Below, in pieces: positions 1 through 10,520 of a DNA stretch of 64,000 nucleotides. The stretch comes from Deuterostichococcus epilithicus (lineage: Eukaryota; Chlorophyta; Trebouxiophyceae; Prasiolales; Stichococcaceae). Under the pieces are notes generated by a model. The model was not told the DNA's origin. It searched no databases and worked only from the letters and a program-made list of their open reading frames with translations. The position numbers and the translations under genes were made by a program. The stretch is from positions 2,232,082 to 2,296,081 of the forward strand of contig JAVTLE010000011.1 in NCBI GenBank assembly GCA_033439295.1, given 5' to 3'. Numbering within the stretch: the stretch's first letter is position 1; each line of letters begins with the position of its first letter.

Positions 1-522
1 AGCATGAGCAGTTCGTATAGATTATTCATGCGGATCGCTGACCATGTGCCACAGGCAATGTTGGTGCTGGACATGAGCAAAGCTAAGTTTGGCATCTGTC
101 AAGCACAGCAGCGGTGCTCGGAGGAGCGGCAAGACGTCCAGTACAGCGAGCGCTGCCACCGACGCGAGTGTGCGATCTTATGAAAACCTGAGACATGTAT
201 CCAGAGTTCAAGCTGTGTTGTGTGCCTGGAATCCCCAGCTGCATTTGCAAAATACGGTTACGAGTGAAGATCCACAAACTTGCATACTGGCATGCATCAC
301 ACTACTGTACATGTATGTGTATAACATATATGCAAAGATTTCAGGCAGAGCAGCCGGATTTTCGCTCAACCGCGCGCTCAACACGCGGCTGGTGGCGGGC
401 CTGGCTGGAACCTCAGGCTCCCTCGACAGCATGTCGCCAGCAGCATGTCCAAACAGCAACTGAATACACATTCAAATTGACATTCGTTCCTACAGCGACA
501 CTCAGGACACAGCTGCAACGCA
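1..522. other. left flank, no gene seen
   Basis: This is the region downstream of the minus-strand LRR gene that ends at 523. Short open frames exist on both strands, but none has recognisable content or convincing splice sites. It probably holds the 3' untranslated region of the LRR gene plus an AT-richer spacer around 295-345. Confidence 0.5.
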
Positions 523-3500
523 TCACGCCTCGTCCCCCTCTGACATGTCGACATCGTCGTCGCTGCTGGGGCTGTCAAAGCCGTCGCCGGCGCCTTCCTC
601 GTCACCGCCCATTCCGGCACCATCCTCCTGATCCGCCTCGGGTCCTGGGGCGCCGCCGTCAGCCGCCGCCGCCTCAGCGCGCCGGCAGGGGCTGCCGCAG
701 CGGCGTCTGCGGCACCAACGACGTCCACTGCCGGCACGGCGTCATCATCATTTTCATCATTTTCATCGTCGTCGGGCGCATCGCTGCCCCCATCAGCCGG
801 CTGGCCGTCATGGTGCGGCTGCGCAGCTGCCTGGAAGTTGACGACCAGCACTGTGCCCCGTGCACTGGCGGCCGCCCGCAGCGCGTTGCTGCCGGCGGCG
901 GTCAGGCGGGCGCAGCACCACAGCCGCACGACCGCCAGCCGCGGCAGCCGCGCCAGGTGCTGCGTCGACAGGCGGAGAATGTGGTCAATCAGCCGGCTGC
1001 CGTCCCTGCAGAGCGTGCTGCCGCGAGCCAGACCAGGCGTCGCCGCTAGCGGTAGGGTTCCGGCACGTTCCGGCACACACTTACACCTGAGGACGACACA
1101 GTGTCTTGGACCGACGACCTGAGCAAGCAGCGCCAAACCTGTTGCCTCCCGCCTGCCAACCATCACAGGCGAACCCAGCATGCGCCCCGCCAACACAGCT
1201 AGAACTCTGGCCACCGGACTCCTAGATCAGGCGAAGGAACAGGCACCACGAGTGCTGCCCTGGGCACTGGGACAGCCTACCTGCAGCCCCGCGTCGGTGA
1301 CGGTCTCGCAGAAGTCCATCTCCAGGCGCCGTAGGTGTCGGCCGGTCGCATCGGCCAAGCCCTCCAGCCCCGCATCGCCCACATCGCAGTCCCTCAGCAG
1401 CAGCTCCTACAGGCGGGGCAGCCTCGCCATTGCAGCCGCAAAATCTGTGTCGGCGCCTGCGGGACGAAGATGAGAAGTACTGGCGACGGCAGCAGGCTTC
1501 CATGCCAGGGTCCGATCAAGTAGTCAAGGTTCGATTGCAGCCAGCCGATGTCTCCCCCTGCCTCTGCACCTGCTCGGAGCTCCAATGTTTGGTTCGGTCG
1601 GGATTGAGGCGATTGATGTACCCCTCCAGGAAGAGCACGCTCGCAGCAGGGTGTGCGAGGATATGGAGATCCTGACACAACTGCTGGCGCACACAGACGC
1701 AGCAGATGCGGTGAGACAGCAGCCTGACGCATCGTGCAGCAAAAAAGCACCACAACGCAGTCTGGAGCAATCTAGGCAATTGGGGCGAAGAAGCAGGGCT
1801 AAACACACCCGTGCCGCTGACGAGGTGCAGGCTGCGCAGCGCGGTGAGCTGCCCGCTGCGGGCCGAGGCCGCCAGCAGCCCCAGGCGAAAGTCGCCGGCT
1901 CCGGCGTCGTAGCCGAGGGCCAGCTTGGTCAGGTGCGCAGCCACTTGCGACACGCAAATCAAGCCGGGTGCTCCAAGGGACACGCCCTGCACCAGATGTT
2001 AGAGCTTGTCGTGCGGTCAGGAGGCAGGTGACATCTCCATCCTGGTTCGCATCAACATGCTGGGTACACAGGTGCCGCGTCTCCGTGCCGTTAGCAACCT
2101 GCCGCTGGCGCACTCCAGGTGCTGCTCCCCATGGATGTCACACAGTAGGCGCCCAGTCAGCAGACACCAGCTCCAAAGATCTGCTGCCAGGAGCGCCACA
2201 TGTTGGATACATAATTACGCTTTGCACCCTTACCCGGAACTTCAAGCAGCGCAGGGGGACCAGGGCTTCGGCCACGAGGCCCATGCCAACGCCTGTCAGG
2301 TTGCCGTCGCCGCAGCTGATGACCCGCAGGTTCGTCAACTTTATCAAGGCGCTGAAGGCACCGAGGCCGACGTCGCTGATGCGCATCGCATGAGCAATGC
2401 GCAGCCGCCGCAGCGACGTCAGACGCGCCAGTGCCACGCAGCCTGTGTGGGCAATGAGCAAAGCGGGTTTCTTGCTTGCGCTGGCCGCAGGCATGTCGGA
2501 CATCGCCCCTGAGCAGCATGCACCAGCTGAAAAGCCTGAGAACGTACATGGTCCGACGCCATGCCGACACCTTGAGGGCACCCTGAAACCTGGATTCGGT
2601 ATGTCCGGGTGCTGGTCATGCCCAAAATCGGTTGCCAGCAGAATCGGTCGCAACAAATGCAGCGACCCTCCTACAGCTTCCGAGCCGACTGAAACGCACC
2701 CATGTCGGTAATGATCATGTTCTCGCTGCACTCATAGTGCGTGGAGCCGCAGGAAAACCGCAGCGACGTCAGACAGCCCGCCAGCGGCATCAGCTGTATG
2801 ACATGCGCATCTGCAACCTGCAGATTGATTGCACGGGGGAACACCAGCGGCAGATTCAATGAGTCAGATCAAGGAACCTGTTGATGCCCACGCTGACATT
2901 GACAATTCATCCTGGCTGACAGCCAAATCAGCCACGTCAGCACCAGTGGGTGATACATATGGTCAAGCAATGGTTCGGCACAACGACCCAAAGCGTTGTC
3001 ATGCAACCGAGCAGCAACGCGCAAATGATGAGGCGGTGACTAGGCAAATGAACGTCCATCTAGAGGAGGACACAGAAGGCAGAGAGCAGCGTACCACGCC
3101 AATGTTCTTTGCATTGAGCGAGTGCAGCCGCCGCAGGTGGCTGAGGCTCTGCAGCCATGGAGGTAGCGTGTAAGCAGCGCTGCTAAGCGCGCCACTTGTA
3201 GGGATCGCAGCCGAGACGCATTGCACTGTCCGGTTGTTTGAGAACGCGCTGTGTTGCGTCTGCAATGCAAGATGCTTCCGAAGCCGCCAGAAATCCGGCA
3301 GGCCTGTAGACGCTTGTAGGGGTAGCCGCCAGAAATTCTGGCAAGTGCTGTAGACACTTGTAGGGGGGCTGTAAGCAGCGCTGCTAAGCACGACGCTTGA
3401 AGGGATCGCAGCCAAGATGCATTGTACTGTCCGTTTGTTGATGAACGAGCTGTGCTGCGTCTGCAAGACGGTTCCGAGCCGCCAGAAATCTGGCAGGCCC

Positions 3501-6500
3501 GTAGCACTTGTTTGACGCAATGCTGCGTCAGGATGCCCCCCTGAACAGCGCTGCTCTGCCGGAAAAAATCGGGCGAAGGGCCCAGACGCTAGGGCAGCAG
3601 GTCTGGAAAACGCACACATGTGCCCAGCCAGCAGTGTGGCCGGCCGCTGGGGATGCCGGCAAGCAGCACGCCAGGGAGCGCGGCTGCTGCCGGGTGAAGC
3701 AGGAGATAGGAAGCAGGAAAATTGAAGGGTCAGCAAAACAGGGCACACCTGAAAAGCCGCGCCGCTGATGCCTTCACTCTGCTCCAGGTCCAGGTGTCCG
3801 ACCTCTGAAAGGTTCTGGAGCAGGGATGCGACAGCCGCATCGCTCGTGCCGTGGCAGCAGTGCTGCGGCAGAGATACGAAGGCAGGGTATCGTCACAGAG
3901 AGCCCGAGGGATCGAGCAAATGTCCCACTTTCGGATGCTGGGGAGACCGTGCAACAATGTGAGCAGCACATGCGCACAAAAAGGCGGTGTGTCATTGCAG
4001 CAGGAAGGGCGCAAGGAACGTTCGCCGCATTGCAACCATGGTGGTGGGCTGCAGCATGGTGCTGCTGCCTGAGCCGCAGATCAACCTTGCACCTTGAGGG
4101 TCAGCCGACGCAGCTGTGGCGCAATGGGCGCCAGGCCGGCCGCCATCGTGGGTCCAACCTGCGCACACAGGTGGCACAGGGTTGCAGCACATTCGAGGCA
4201 CATTGCCGGAGTGCGCCGCCAGGGTTGGGTGGCACCACCTTGCAGGGGAGCGATGTGTATGCAACTGAGGATACGCTGCCAGTGCACATGCGCAGGGAGT
4301 CAGTTTTTGAGTCAGGCCGTACACACAGGTTGAGTTTCATCCTGCCGAGCGCTGACCCTTGCGAAGACGAGGCGCAGCTCCGTGAGGCCTGTCAAAAAGC
4401 GGCCCAGGCGTGCCTGAGTTGTGCAGCCAACCCGCCTGGGTTGACAGGCTGACCAGATTTGGCAGCCTCTGCGGTCAAAGGACACGGAAGATGTCATTTC
4501 TGGTCTTGTCACCAGCAAGAGTGCCTCAGCTGGGCTTGTGGCCACTTTGCGCATGCTCTCGGCTGGTCATAGAGGGTAGTTGGACACATGCGGCTGCTAT
4601 ACAAACATGAAGCAGTGGCCGGATCAAGGCTCGAACGCACAGCCTGGGATGTTGGATCGCTTTGTGAAGTTGATTCTCGGTGGTGTGAATCGACTAGTAA
4701 AGGTAGGAGTCGGGTTTTCGGAGAGAATGAACACCAGCATGCAGACGACAGGCGTCCTCCAAGCCATCACATTCCGCCTCCACAGGCGCAAGGTAGCGAA
4801 TGGACAAGGCCAGCTGCAGCATTTGCACAAGCGCATGACGCTTTTTATGCAGAACACAGACGCACCTGCAAAGCCGCCTGTGCCTCGTCCGCCGTGGGAC
4901 GCCTGTGGTAGCTGAAAAGGTAGTGCCAATCCAAGAGCGTCGTTGGCTACCGATGCCAATAAGCCCAGTCGCTGCAAGCACAAACCACCGCGCACGCGAC
5001 ACACGGGCATGCTGCTTGGCTGCTGTGACCGGACAGGGTCCTGGCCCGCTACTGGCCAGCAACCTCTGAACCAGGTCCATCTTGTCCTTCGATCACCTCG
5101 TTTGGCATGAGCGCTCTTTCGGAGTGTGCCTCCCGTTGCCAGCGGCAAATTCCAATGTTTTAGAAAAGGATCTCCAACATTCTGTGTGCGGTCGAAGAGG
5201 AGAGCACCTGCAGACTGTCTGGCAGCGTCAGGCGGCAGATTCGGCGGTCGAGGATGAAGGCCGTTAACCGCAGCGTCCGGAGCGGCTTGTCCCGGAGCGC
5301 TCCCAGATGCCTTGCCGCTTCCTCGTCCGGTTCACGAAGCAGCTCCTGTGGCAGGGTGCGACACAGGAAGCGTGGCGGGGACAGCTATGACAGTCGCAGC
5401 GTCCTAGAAAGTCACATGCAGGAGACCCTGCAACCCCCTCCTCCGAACCCATGCGGGCATGCGCAACATCTTCGGGCTGCCGCTCCTGACTCGGCGCCGG
5501 TGCAGGGAGACAGGGGGTACTGAGTCCGATCTAGCTGCTATCAGTCGGACTTGGCGTCCCTTGAGCGTGATGCAGCAGGCAGGCGCACCCCCAGGCGCGC
5601 ATCGTCGTCATCTCCGACGGCCAGGCCGACCGACAGCGCCTCAAGGCGTGGCAGCCGTGCCGCGACCGGCAGCAGAGCCTCTTCGGCGTCCAACACCTCC
5701 AGCTGCCGCAGCTGCTGCATCCGCGCGAGTGGCTCCAGAACTGGGCAGCAGATACACCGAGAGTGAGTGCTCACGCAGCTTTCCAACAGGAGCGCCGCTT
5801 TCCCAACAACCTGGCCGAAATGCAGGCTCCACACTCGGCCCAATGTCTGTATCTGCTGTGGTCCACGCAAGTTGGCATGCGATTTCCCTCCAGTGCGCAG
5901 CCCCGTGATGTTCCATCTGGCCTTTGAAATGTCTGCACGACAAGCCGAATGGGTCCTGGTTCAAGAGCATTGCTCAGCCCTCGGAGTTTACGACTTGCCT
6001 GGCGGTGGGATGCGTCTGCCGCTGTTGGCGATGTGAGCGGGTTGCTGGTGGCGGATACACAGCTGCTGCAGCGCTGGAAGCACCACGATCGGCGCCAACA
6101 TGTCGGCTGGCAAGGCGGCCGTCTTGCGTTCGCAGGGGTCCACCGTGATTTGCAGCCCGGTCAACGCTGTGAGGGCAGACAGCTGGCAGAGGTCCACTCC
6201 CTCGCTCAGTGTGCACCACCTGCGAGAGTGAGGCGGCCCACACATTTAGGCGCATGCATCCACTGCAGCTTGGTTCACAAGCCCAGAACGTGCCACACAT
6301 CTTCACGACAGCCCATGCTGTTACAGTCTATACTCAGCACAAGCTGGGACCTCAGCGGGCTTGGATGCACTTACGTGAAGGCCAGGAACCGCAGACGCGG
6401 CAGCGAAGTTAGACATGCCAGGAAGTTGCCCTCCAGCAAACACTTTTTGCGTAGCGTCAGGCGCTCCAGACCTACATGCACATCCAAAGATGCGCGCTGA

Positions 6501-6784
6501 ATCGCGACCTGCGAGCTTTGCAGGTGCATAAACACCCTGCGCCGATGTGCAGAGACGTCAAGTGGAGCCCTCTGAGCACCTGGGAAGCTGCGCAGGAGGC
6601 TGCCGGCTTCTTCTGAATCGCAGCTCGTCACTAGGAGCTCCGGCAGCCCGAGGCCCACCGCCAGGCGCGTGCGCTGCGAGGTCAGTCGAAGAGCTGCCAG
6701 ATCCGACTTGCTCAAGCTTGCCACCCTAATAACGTCAGCGATGACATCCACGGGCAGATCCAGCAGTTTCAGCCTAGATTTCAT
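523..6784 (-). CDS. F-box-like / leucine-rich repeat protein (paralog 1)
   Basis: Likely substrate adaptor of an SCF-type ubiquitin ligase or another LRR scaffold. The first exon (6375-6784, ATG at 6784) opens with an F-box-like stretch: LPVDVIADVI followed by SKSDLAALRLTSQRTRLA. Later exons encode RNI/AMN1-type repeats, for example LTALTGLQIT at about 6150, LTSLRRLRIAHAM at about 2410, and LRRLEMDFCETVTDAGLQ at about 1300. Well-phased exons are 6375-6784, 6059-6219, 5589-5740 and 5208-5345; further repeat exons lie near 4080-4150, 3750-3870, 3045-3150, 2700-2820, 2220-2465, 1800-1990 and 1284-1408. The C-terminus is a very acidic tail ending SEGDEA at 523, probably joined by a 67-bp intron near 650-717. 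The F-box assignment is by motif only. A TAG that seems to break the repeat at 1408 is a splice acceptor. Its paralog lies at 31183-37923. Confidence 0.75.
3169..3520. repeat. 201-bp direct tandem duplication with shorter sub-repeats
   Basis: The block beginning TAAGCAGCGCTGCTAAGC at 3171 recurs at 3372, a period of 201 bp. A shorter element, GCCAGAAAT followed by CTGGCAG-like sequence, occurs near 3286, 3327 and 3482. The copies differ by scattered substitutions. The period is a multiple of three and the minus-strand frame stays open through both copies (3040-3507), but the array probably lies in an intron of the LRR gene, next to a small repeat exon at 3045-3150. Confidence 0.8.
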
Positions 6785-7438
6785 GGCAATTGCAAGCACA
6801 GCTGCTTGAAGGACGCAATGCTCGAAGCGCACAACTCAACGTCCGTGTGACCAGTACGGACAGCCGGTCGCAATCTGCCTTGCCACCGCCAGATGATGTT
6901 TGAGAGCTTGCGTGAGGATGCTGATTTTGCACTACAGGCTTTGGAATGAGCTCAGAGCTGTGCACCCTGCTGTGCACGCCATTTCTTTTCCATGAATAGC
7001 AGATCAGCGAGATCAGCACGTGCCGCGCATTCCGCAGCAGACTCGCCTGGCATAATCTGATGCTTTAAACGGGTGCCAACCAACCAACCGCCCAGAAAGG
7101 GCGAAGTGCACTTTGGCGAGGCTCGGACAGATGGCAAATCGCTTACGATGTCCCTGAGCCAGTCCAGGATATCGAAAGCCGCTGTAGAGTCACCAGGCCA
7201 GGCTGTTGACAGGTTGCAACCGCGTCGACCAGACCGTTCGATCTAGCAAACCAAACAAACACAAGCGCCTCCCCTATGAAGGACACGTGATTGGATCACA
7301 AGATGCCCAGCGCGGCTGCTCTGGAGGCGATGCTCTGGCAGCGAGGACAACCCCAGGTATGCTTGATTCGTCCAGCAGCAGCATTGGATACTGGGGCTCA
7401 AGACACCGGGCCATTTGATGCAGGATCATCACTCACTG
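6785..7438. other. intergenic, 5' region of LRR gene 1 and 3' region of ATG10
   Basis: About 650 bp between two minus-strand genes. It should contain the promoter of the F-box-like/LRR gene and the ATG10 3' untranslated region. I see no coding exon, RNA gene or clear repeat. Confidence 0.5.
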
Positions 7439-9335
7439 TCAGCTCGTGTGCGTCCAAACATCCAGCGGCAGCGGCAGCCCAACCGCCTCCCCAATGACGC
7501 TGAACCACGCCAGCATGTAGCGCAGCTGGCGGCTGCTGACCTGGGTATCGATGCATGCCGGTGGTCCGCCAGGCGGTTGACCGGAGGCGCGAGCTGGCAG
7601 CATGAGCGCCATGAGCTCCGCGGTCCGGCAGGGGTGCACGCCGAAAAAGGGCGTGCCCAGCACTGGGTGCGCCTGAGCACGGATTTGTGCAGGCAATATC
7701 ATTAGCTGATGACCGCACATTGGGGCCACGACATGCCCTCATCGTCTCAAAAGTTCAGCTGCTGGGACCAACAGGTGTGCGCAACATCGGGCGGGCACGC
7801 ACCCAGCACCACTGGGCATGTCTATTTAAGCATCTTGGATCCACAGCGCAAGCCATCACCAGCATGCGCCATCACCAGCATGCCACCAGGCTGGCTGAAA
7901 TGCTCTTGGGCCCAGCGGAAGCGATCGCGTGAAACTGGCTGCACGGCAGGAAGGGTGGTGCCTGCGTACCTGCATCGTCAGAAAGTCGCCAGTGGGATTG
8001 ACTTGGACACTGCCGCCGCCGCCACTGGCGCCATCGCCGGCGCCGCCGCTGCCGCCAGCAGTGGCTGTGGTGGGGGCAGCCACCAACCGGCGCGAGTGCT
8101 GCGGCAGACCCATCACCACCTCATCGAGAGTCAGCGGCCGGCCGCCTGGACGCATAAGCCAAGGAATCGTCAGGATGGACTGTTCAAATGCCAAAATACC
8201 TGCCACCGGCCACGTCCTCAGCTGCCGACAGCGCCTGCTGCTGTGCACCAGTTTTGTGGCTGCCACTATGATCCAGTGTTGATAACGCGTAGCAGCAGTA
8301 GTTGCAGCTGCAGCTGCCATTGCCTATCAAGACTGCACATTACATCGTAACAGAGGAGGCTCCCGCAGCTCGCAGCACCTGCAGAAAAGACATGTCGTGC
8401 GACCCGACATAAAAGCCAACCCAGCCTGCGCAGCACCACAAGCCAGCCCGGCTCGGCACAGGGGGAGTCCACTGTAGGACGTACCTGCATCGCTGCTGCG
8501 GAAGTACAGCACCGGCACACTGTACGCCGCGCTGTGCAGGATGTGATACTCCAGGCTGTGCTGTGATAACGATTTTGCCTCGCTACGCCCGGCGCCACGG
8601 CTGTTGATCGGCAGCGCCGCCTCGTCTTCTTCTGCCGCCTCGAGGCAAATTTCTTCACTGCCGCAGCCGTCGATGCTGCCGCTGCTGTCAGCCTGCTCCC
8701 TGGTGGAGCCAACCGTGCCAGGCGCTGCTGCCTGTGCGCTGCCGCTGCCAGCCGCCTGCGATACGGGCACGTCAGTTGCCAGCTGCCCGTCCCCAGCATG
8801 CGAGGCCGCAGCGGCAGAGCAGCTGCACGCCTCTCCGCTGGTGCCGACCGCCGCCTCGTCCGTCCACGCTGTGCCGGAGGCTGCACCGTGGCGGCCAGAC
8901 GGCTGCCTCTCAGCCGGGTCCCGAGCTCGCAGCGGGTCAGCTGCGCAGGCGGGGCGTCGGGCAGCAGCTGCCGGCGGGCTGCGAAGCAGCCGCAGCGCCA
9001 GGTAACCCGCTGCCTGCACATGTTCGGATGTTCGGTTTTCAGAGAGCCAAGACTCGTCGGGAAGCCAGGGCAGCAGACGCAAAGGCCGAGGCACCACGAG
9101 TGCAGGCCGCCCGCAATCCAGCAGTCCAGAAAGCCATGGTGTGCATCATCACACTGCTGCTTCCGCGGCAGACAGCTGCACAGGTTGCGGCGGGATGTGT
9201 CCTTGAGCGCACCGGGCCGCGGTCAAAGAGGCTGGACACCGGCCGCCACTGCCACGCTGTGGCCTCCTCCCCGCACGCTGCCATCAGCGCCGCAAACTGC
9301 TGCGCGCCCCGCGTGAAGTCCGCCGCCGAGATCAT
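7439..9335 (-). CDS. ATG10: autophagy E2-like enzyme ATG10
   Basis: E2-like enzyme that conjugates ATG12 to ATG5 during autophagosome formation in the cytosol. Exons are 9213-9335 (ATG at 9335), 8485-9013, 7970-8145 and 7439-7672; all phases agree and give 353 residues. Family hallmarks are YHILHSAAYSVPVLYFRSSD, GRPLTLDEVV, FFGVHPCRTAELM with the active-site cysteine in HPC, and a C-terminal YMLAWFSVIGEAVGLPLPLD. The N-terminus ISAADFTRGAQQFAAL with WQW also fits. Plant ATG10 is near 225 residues; the extra length is a low-complexity Ser/Ala/Glu-rich insert, about 120 residues, between the N-terminal segment and the YHI strand, plus a Gly/Ala-rich loop before FLTM. The start could lie in an undetected upstream exon, because AG precedes the ATG closely. 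Confidence 0.92.
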
Positions 9336-9515
9336 GCCCTGCGCAATGCATGCTGCACACATGAGCAGCGGCTGAGGAGCGGATGCTGATGTTGATGATG
9401 TCTCTTGCTATGGCGGGCAGGGTCCCAGCCTTCAGGTGAGTGAACAGGCCGATGCAGCGACGAGGGAACATGTGCAATGTATTCAGACCAGTGCTCCATC
9501 CATTGCACGCACCGC

Positions 9516-10142
9516 TCACAGCCATCCAACAGCCTCGAAGATGGACTCCAGGCGCTGCGAGTGGCGGGCCAGGGCGCGTGCGATAAGCTTCAGCAGCGCG
9601 TCGAAGACCATCCACTTCCACCAGGGGCCAAACTCCTGCAGGTGGTGGGCGCCGCCTTCCCTTGCTCAGCTTTTTGGCGCAGTCATCTGAAGGCCCATGT
9701 GCACGGGCCTACTTCTTGTTTATGAAATGAAGCAGACACTACAGTGTGAAGCCTTGCCGATCACTCATCAAATGTCGTTGTGCACGAATGTTTGTCCTGC
9801 AGATGGCAGACCAGAGCGGCGCACCTCAAACAGGGAGCCCAGCACATGGTTGGCGATGCGGTAGACGACGGCGACCGCGCGGTAGGCGTCCAGCAAGAGC
9901 TGTCTCAGGGTGATGTACCAGCTCGGCAGCTGGGCCCTGGTGCGCGGCAGCAGCCCGTCGTGGCCCTGGTTGGTGAGGATTGGGCCTGGCAGAGGGCTGC
10001 CCGAGCGCTGCGTCACGCTACAGGTCGGCTGCTGCGGCAGGCCCGGGCTGCGTGCGCCTTGGCGCTGCTGGAAGTCTCGCAGCGCCGACTGCGCCCGCTG
10101 CACGGAGGCTGACTGTGCAGGAACAGGGCTGGGGGATGGCAT
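9516..10142 (-). CDS. unrecognised 145-residue protein, two exons
   Basis: I cannot name this gene. Two exons, 9825-10142 and 9516-9635, join in phase (donor GAG/GTGCGC, acceptor CTGCAG) and give a 145-residue product from an ATG at 10142. The N-terminal half is Gln/Ser/Pro-rich and probably disordered. The C-terminal half has two hydrophobic or amphipathic helices: TLRQLLLDAYRAVAVVYRIA, then a Trp-rich stretch FGPWWKWMVFDALLKLIARA, and it ends SIFEAVGWL. This may be one membrane hairpin or the tail of a longer protein. It is arranged head to head with the isoaspartyl dipeptidase gene, so the pair may share a promoter. Additional 5' exons cannot be excluded. Confidence 0.6.
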
Positions 10143-10520
10143 GTGTCCGGCTGCCCTATCGTTCTGCTGGTGCTGCACAGTGGTGCAGATTGACCGGAGC
10201 TGCTGCAAAGGGCTTTGCAACCAGGCTCCGAGTTGCAAGCGGGGTTTCTGTGCGCACTCGCTGATGCGTCATGCACCCAAATGCACGTGTGTCGGATCAA
10301 AGTTCCGATACCACTACGCAAAAGCCTAACGTCGCAAAGATCTGCTTGCAACAACGCGCTACCATCAGGATGCGATCTTTAATTGTCCATAGCGACCGGC
10401 TCGCTTCGACACCGCACCAGCACTGGCTTCGATCGCCAGCCGCTTCAGATTGCTGACTGACTTGCGACAGCTTGAGGGAACGGACCTGTTTCTAATCATT
10501 TCTCTCAATTGCTGGTCGTC
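10143..10520. promoter_or_regulatory. candidate bidirectional promoter
   Basis: This 378-bp gap separates the start of the minus-strand 145-residue gene from the plus-strand isoaspartyl dipeptidase gene. No canonical TATA box stands out. The shared-promoter role is inferred from the divergent arrangement alone. Confidence 0.35.

Noticed and set aside
1399-1412. In-frame TAG in an LRR stretch of LRR gene 1, suggesting a pseudogene
   Set aside because: The TAG ends a good splice acceptor (CTGTAG), and the repeat exon begins directly after it in phase, so it is not a nonsense codon.
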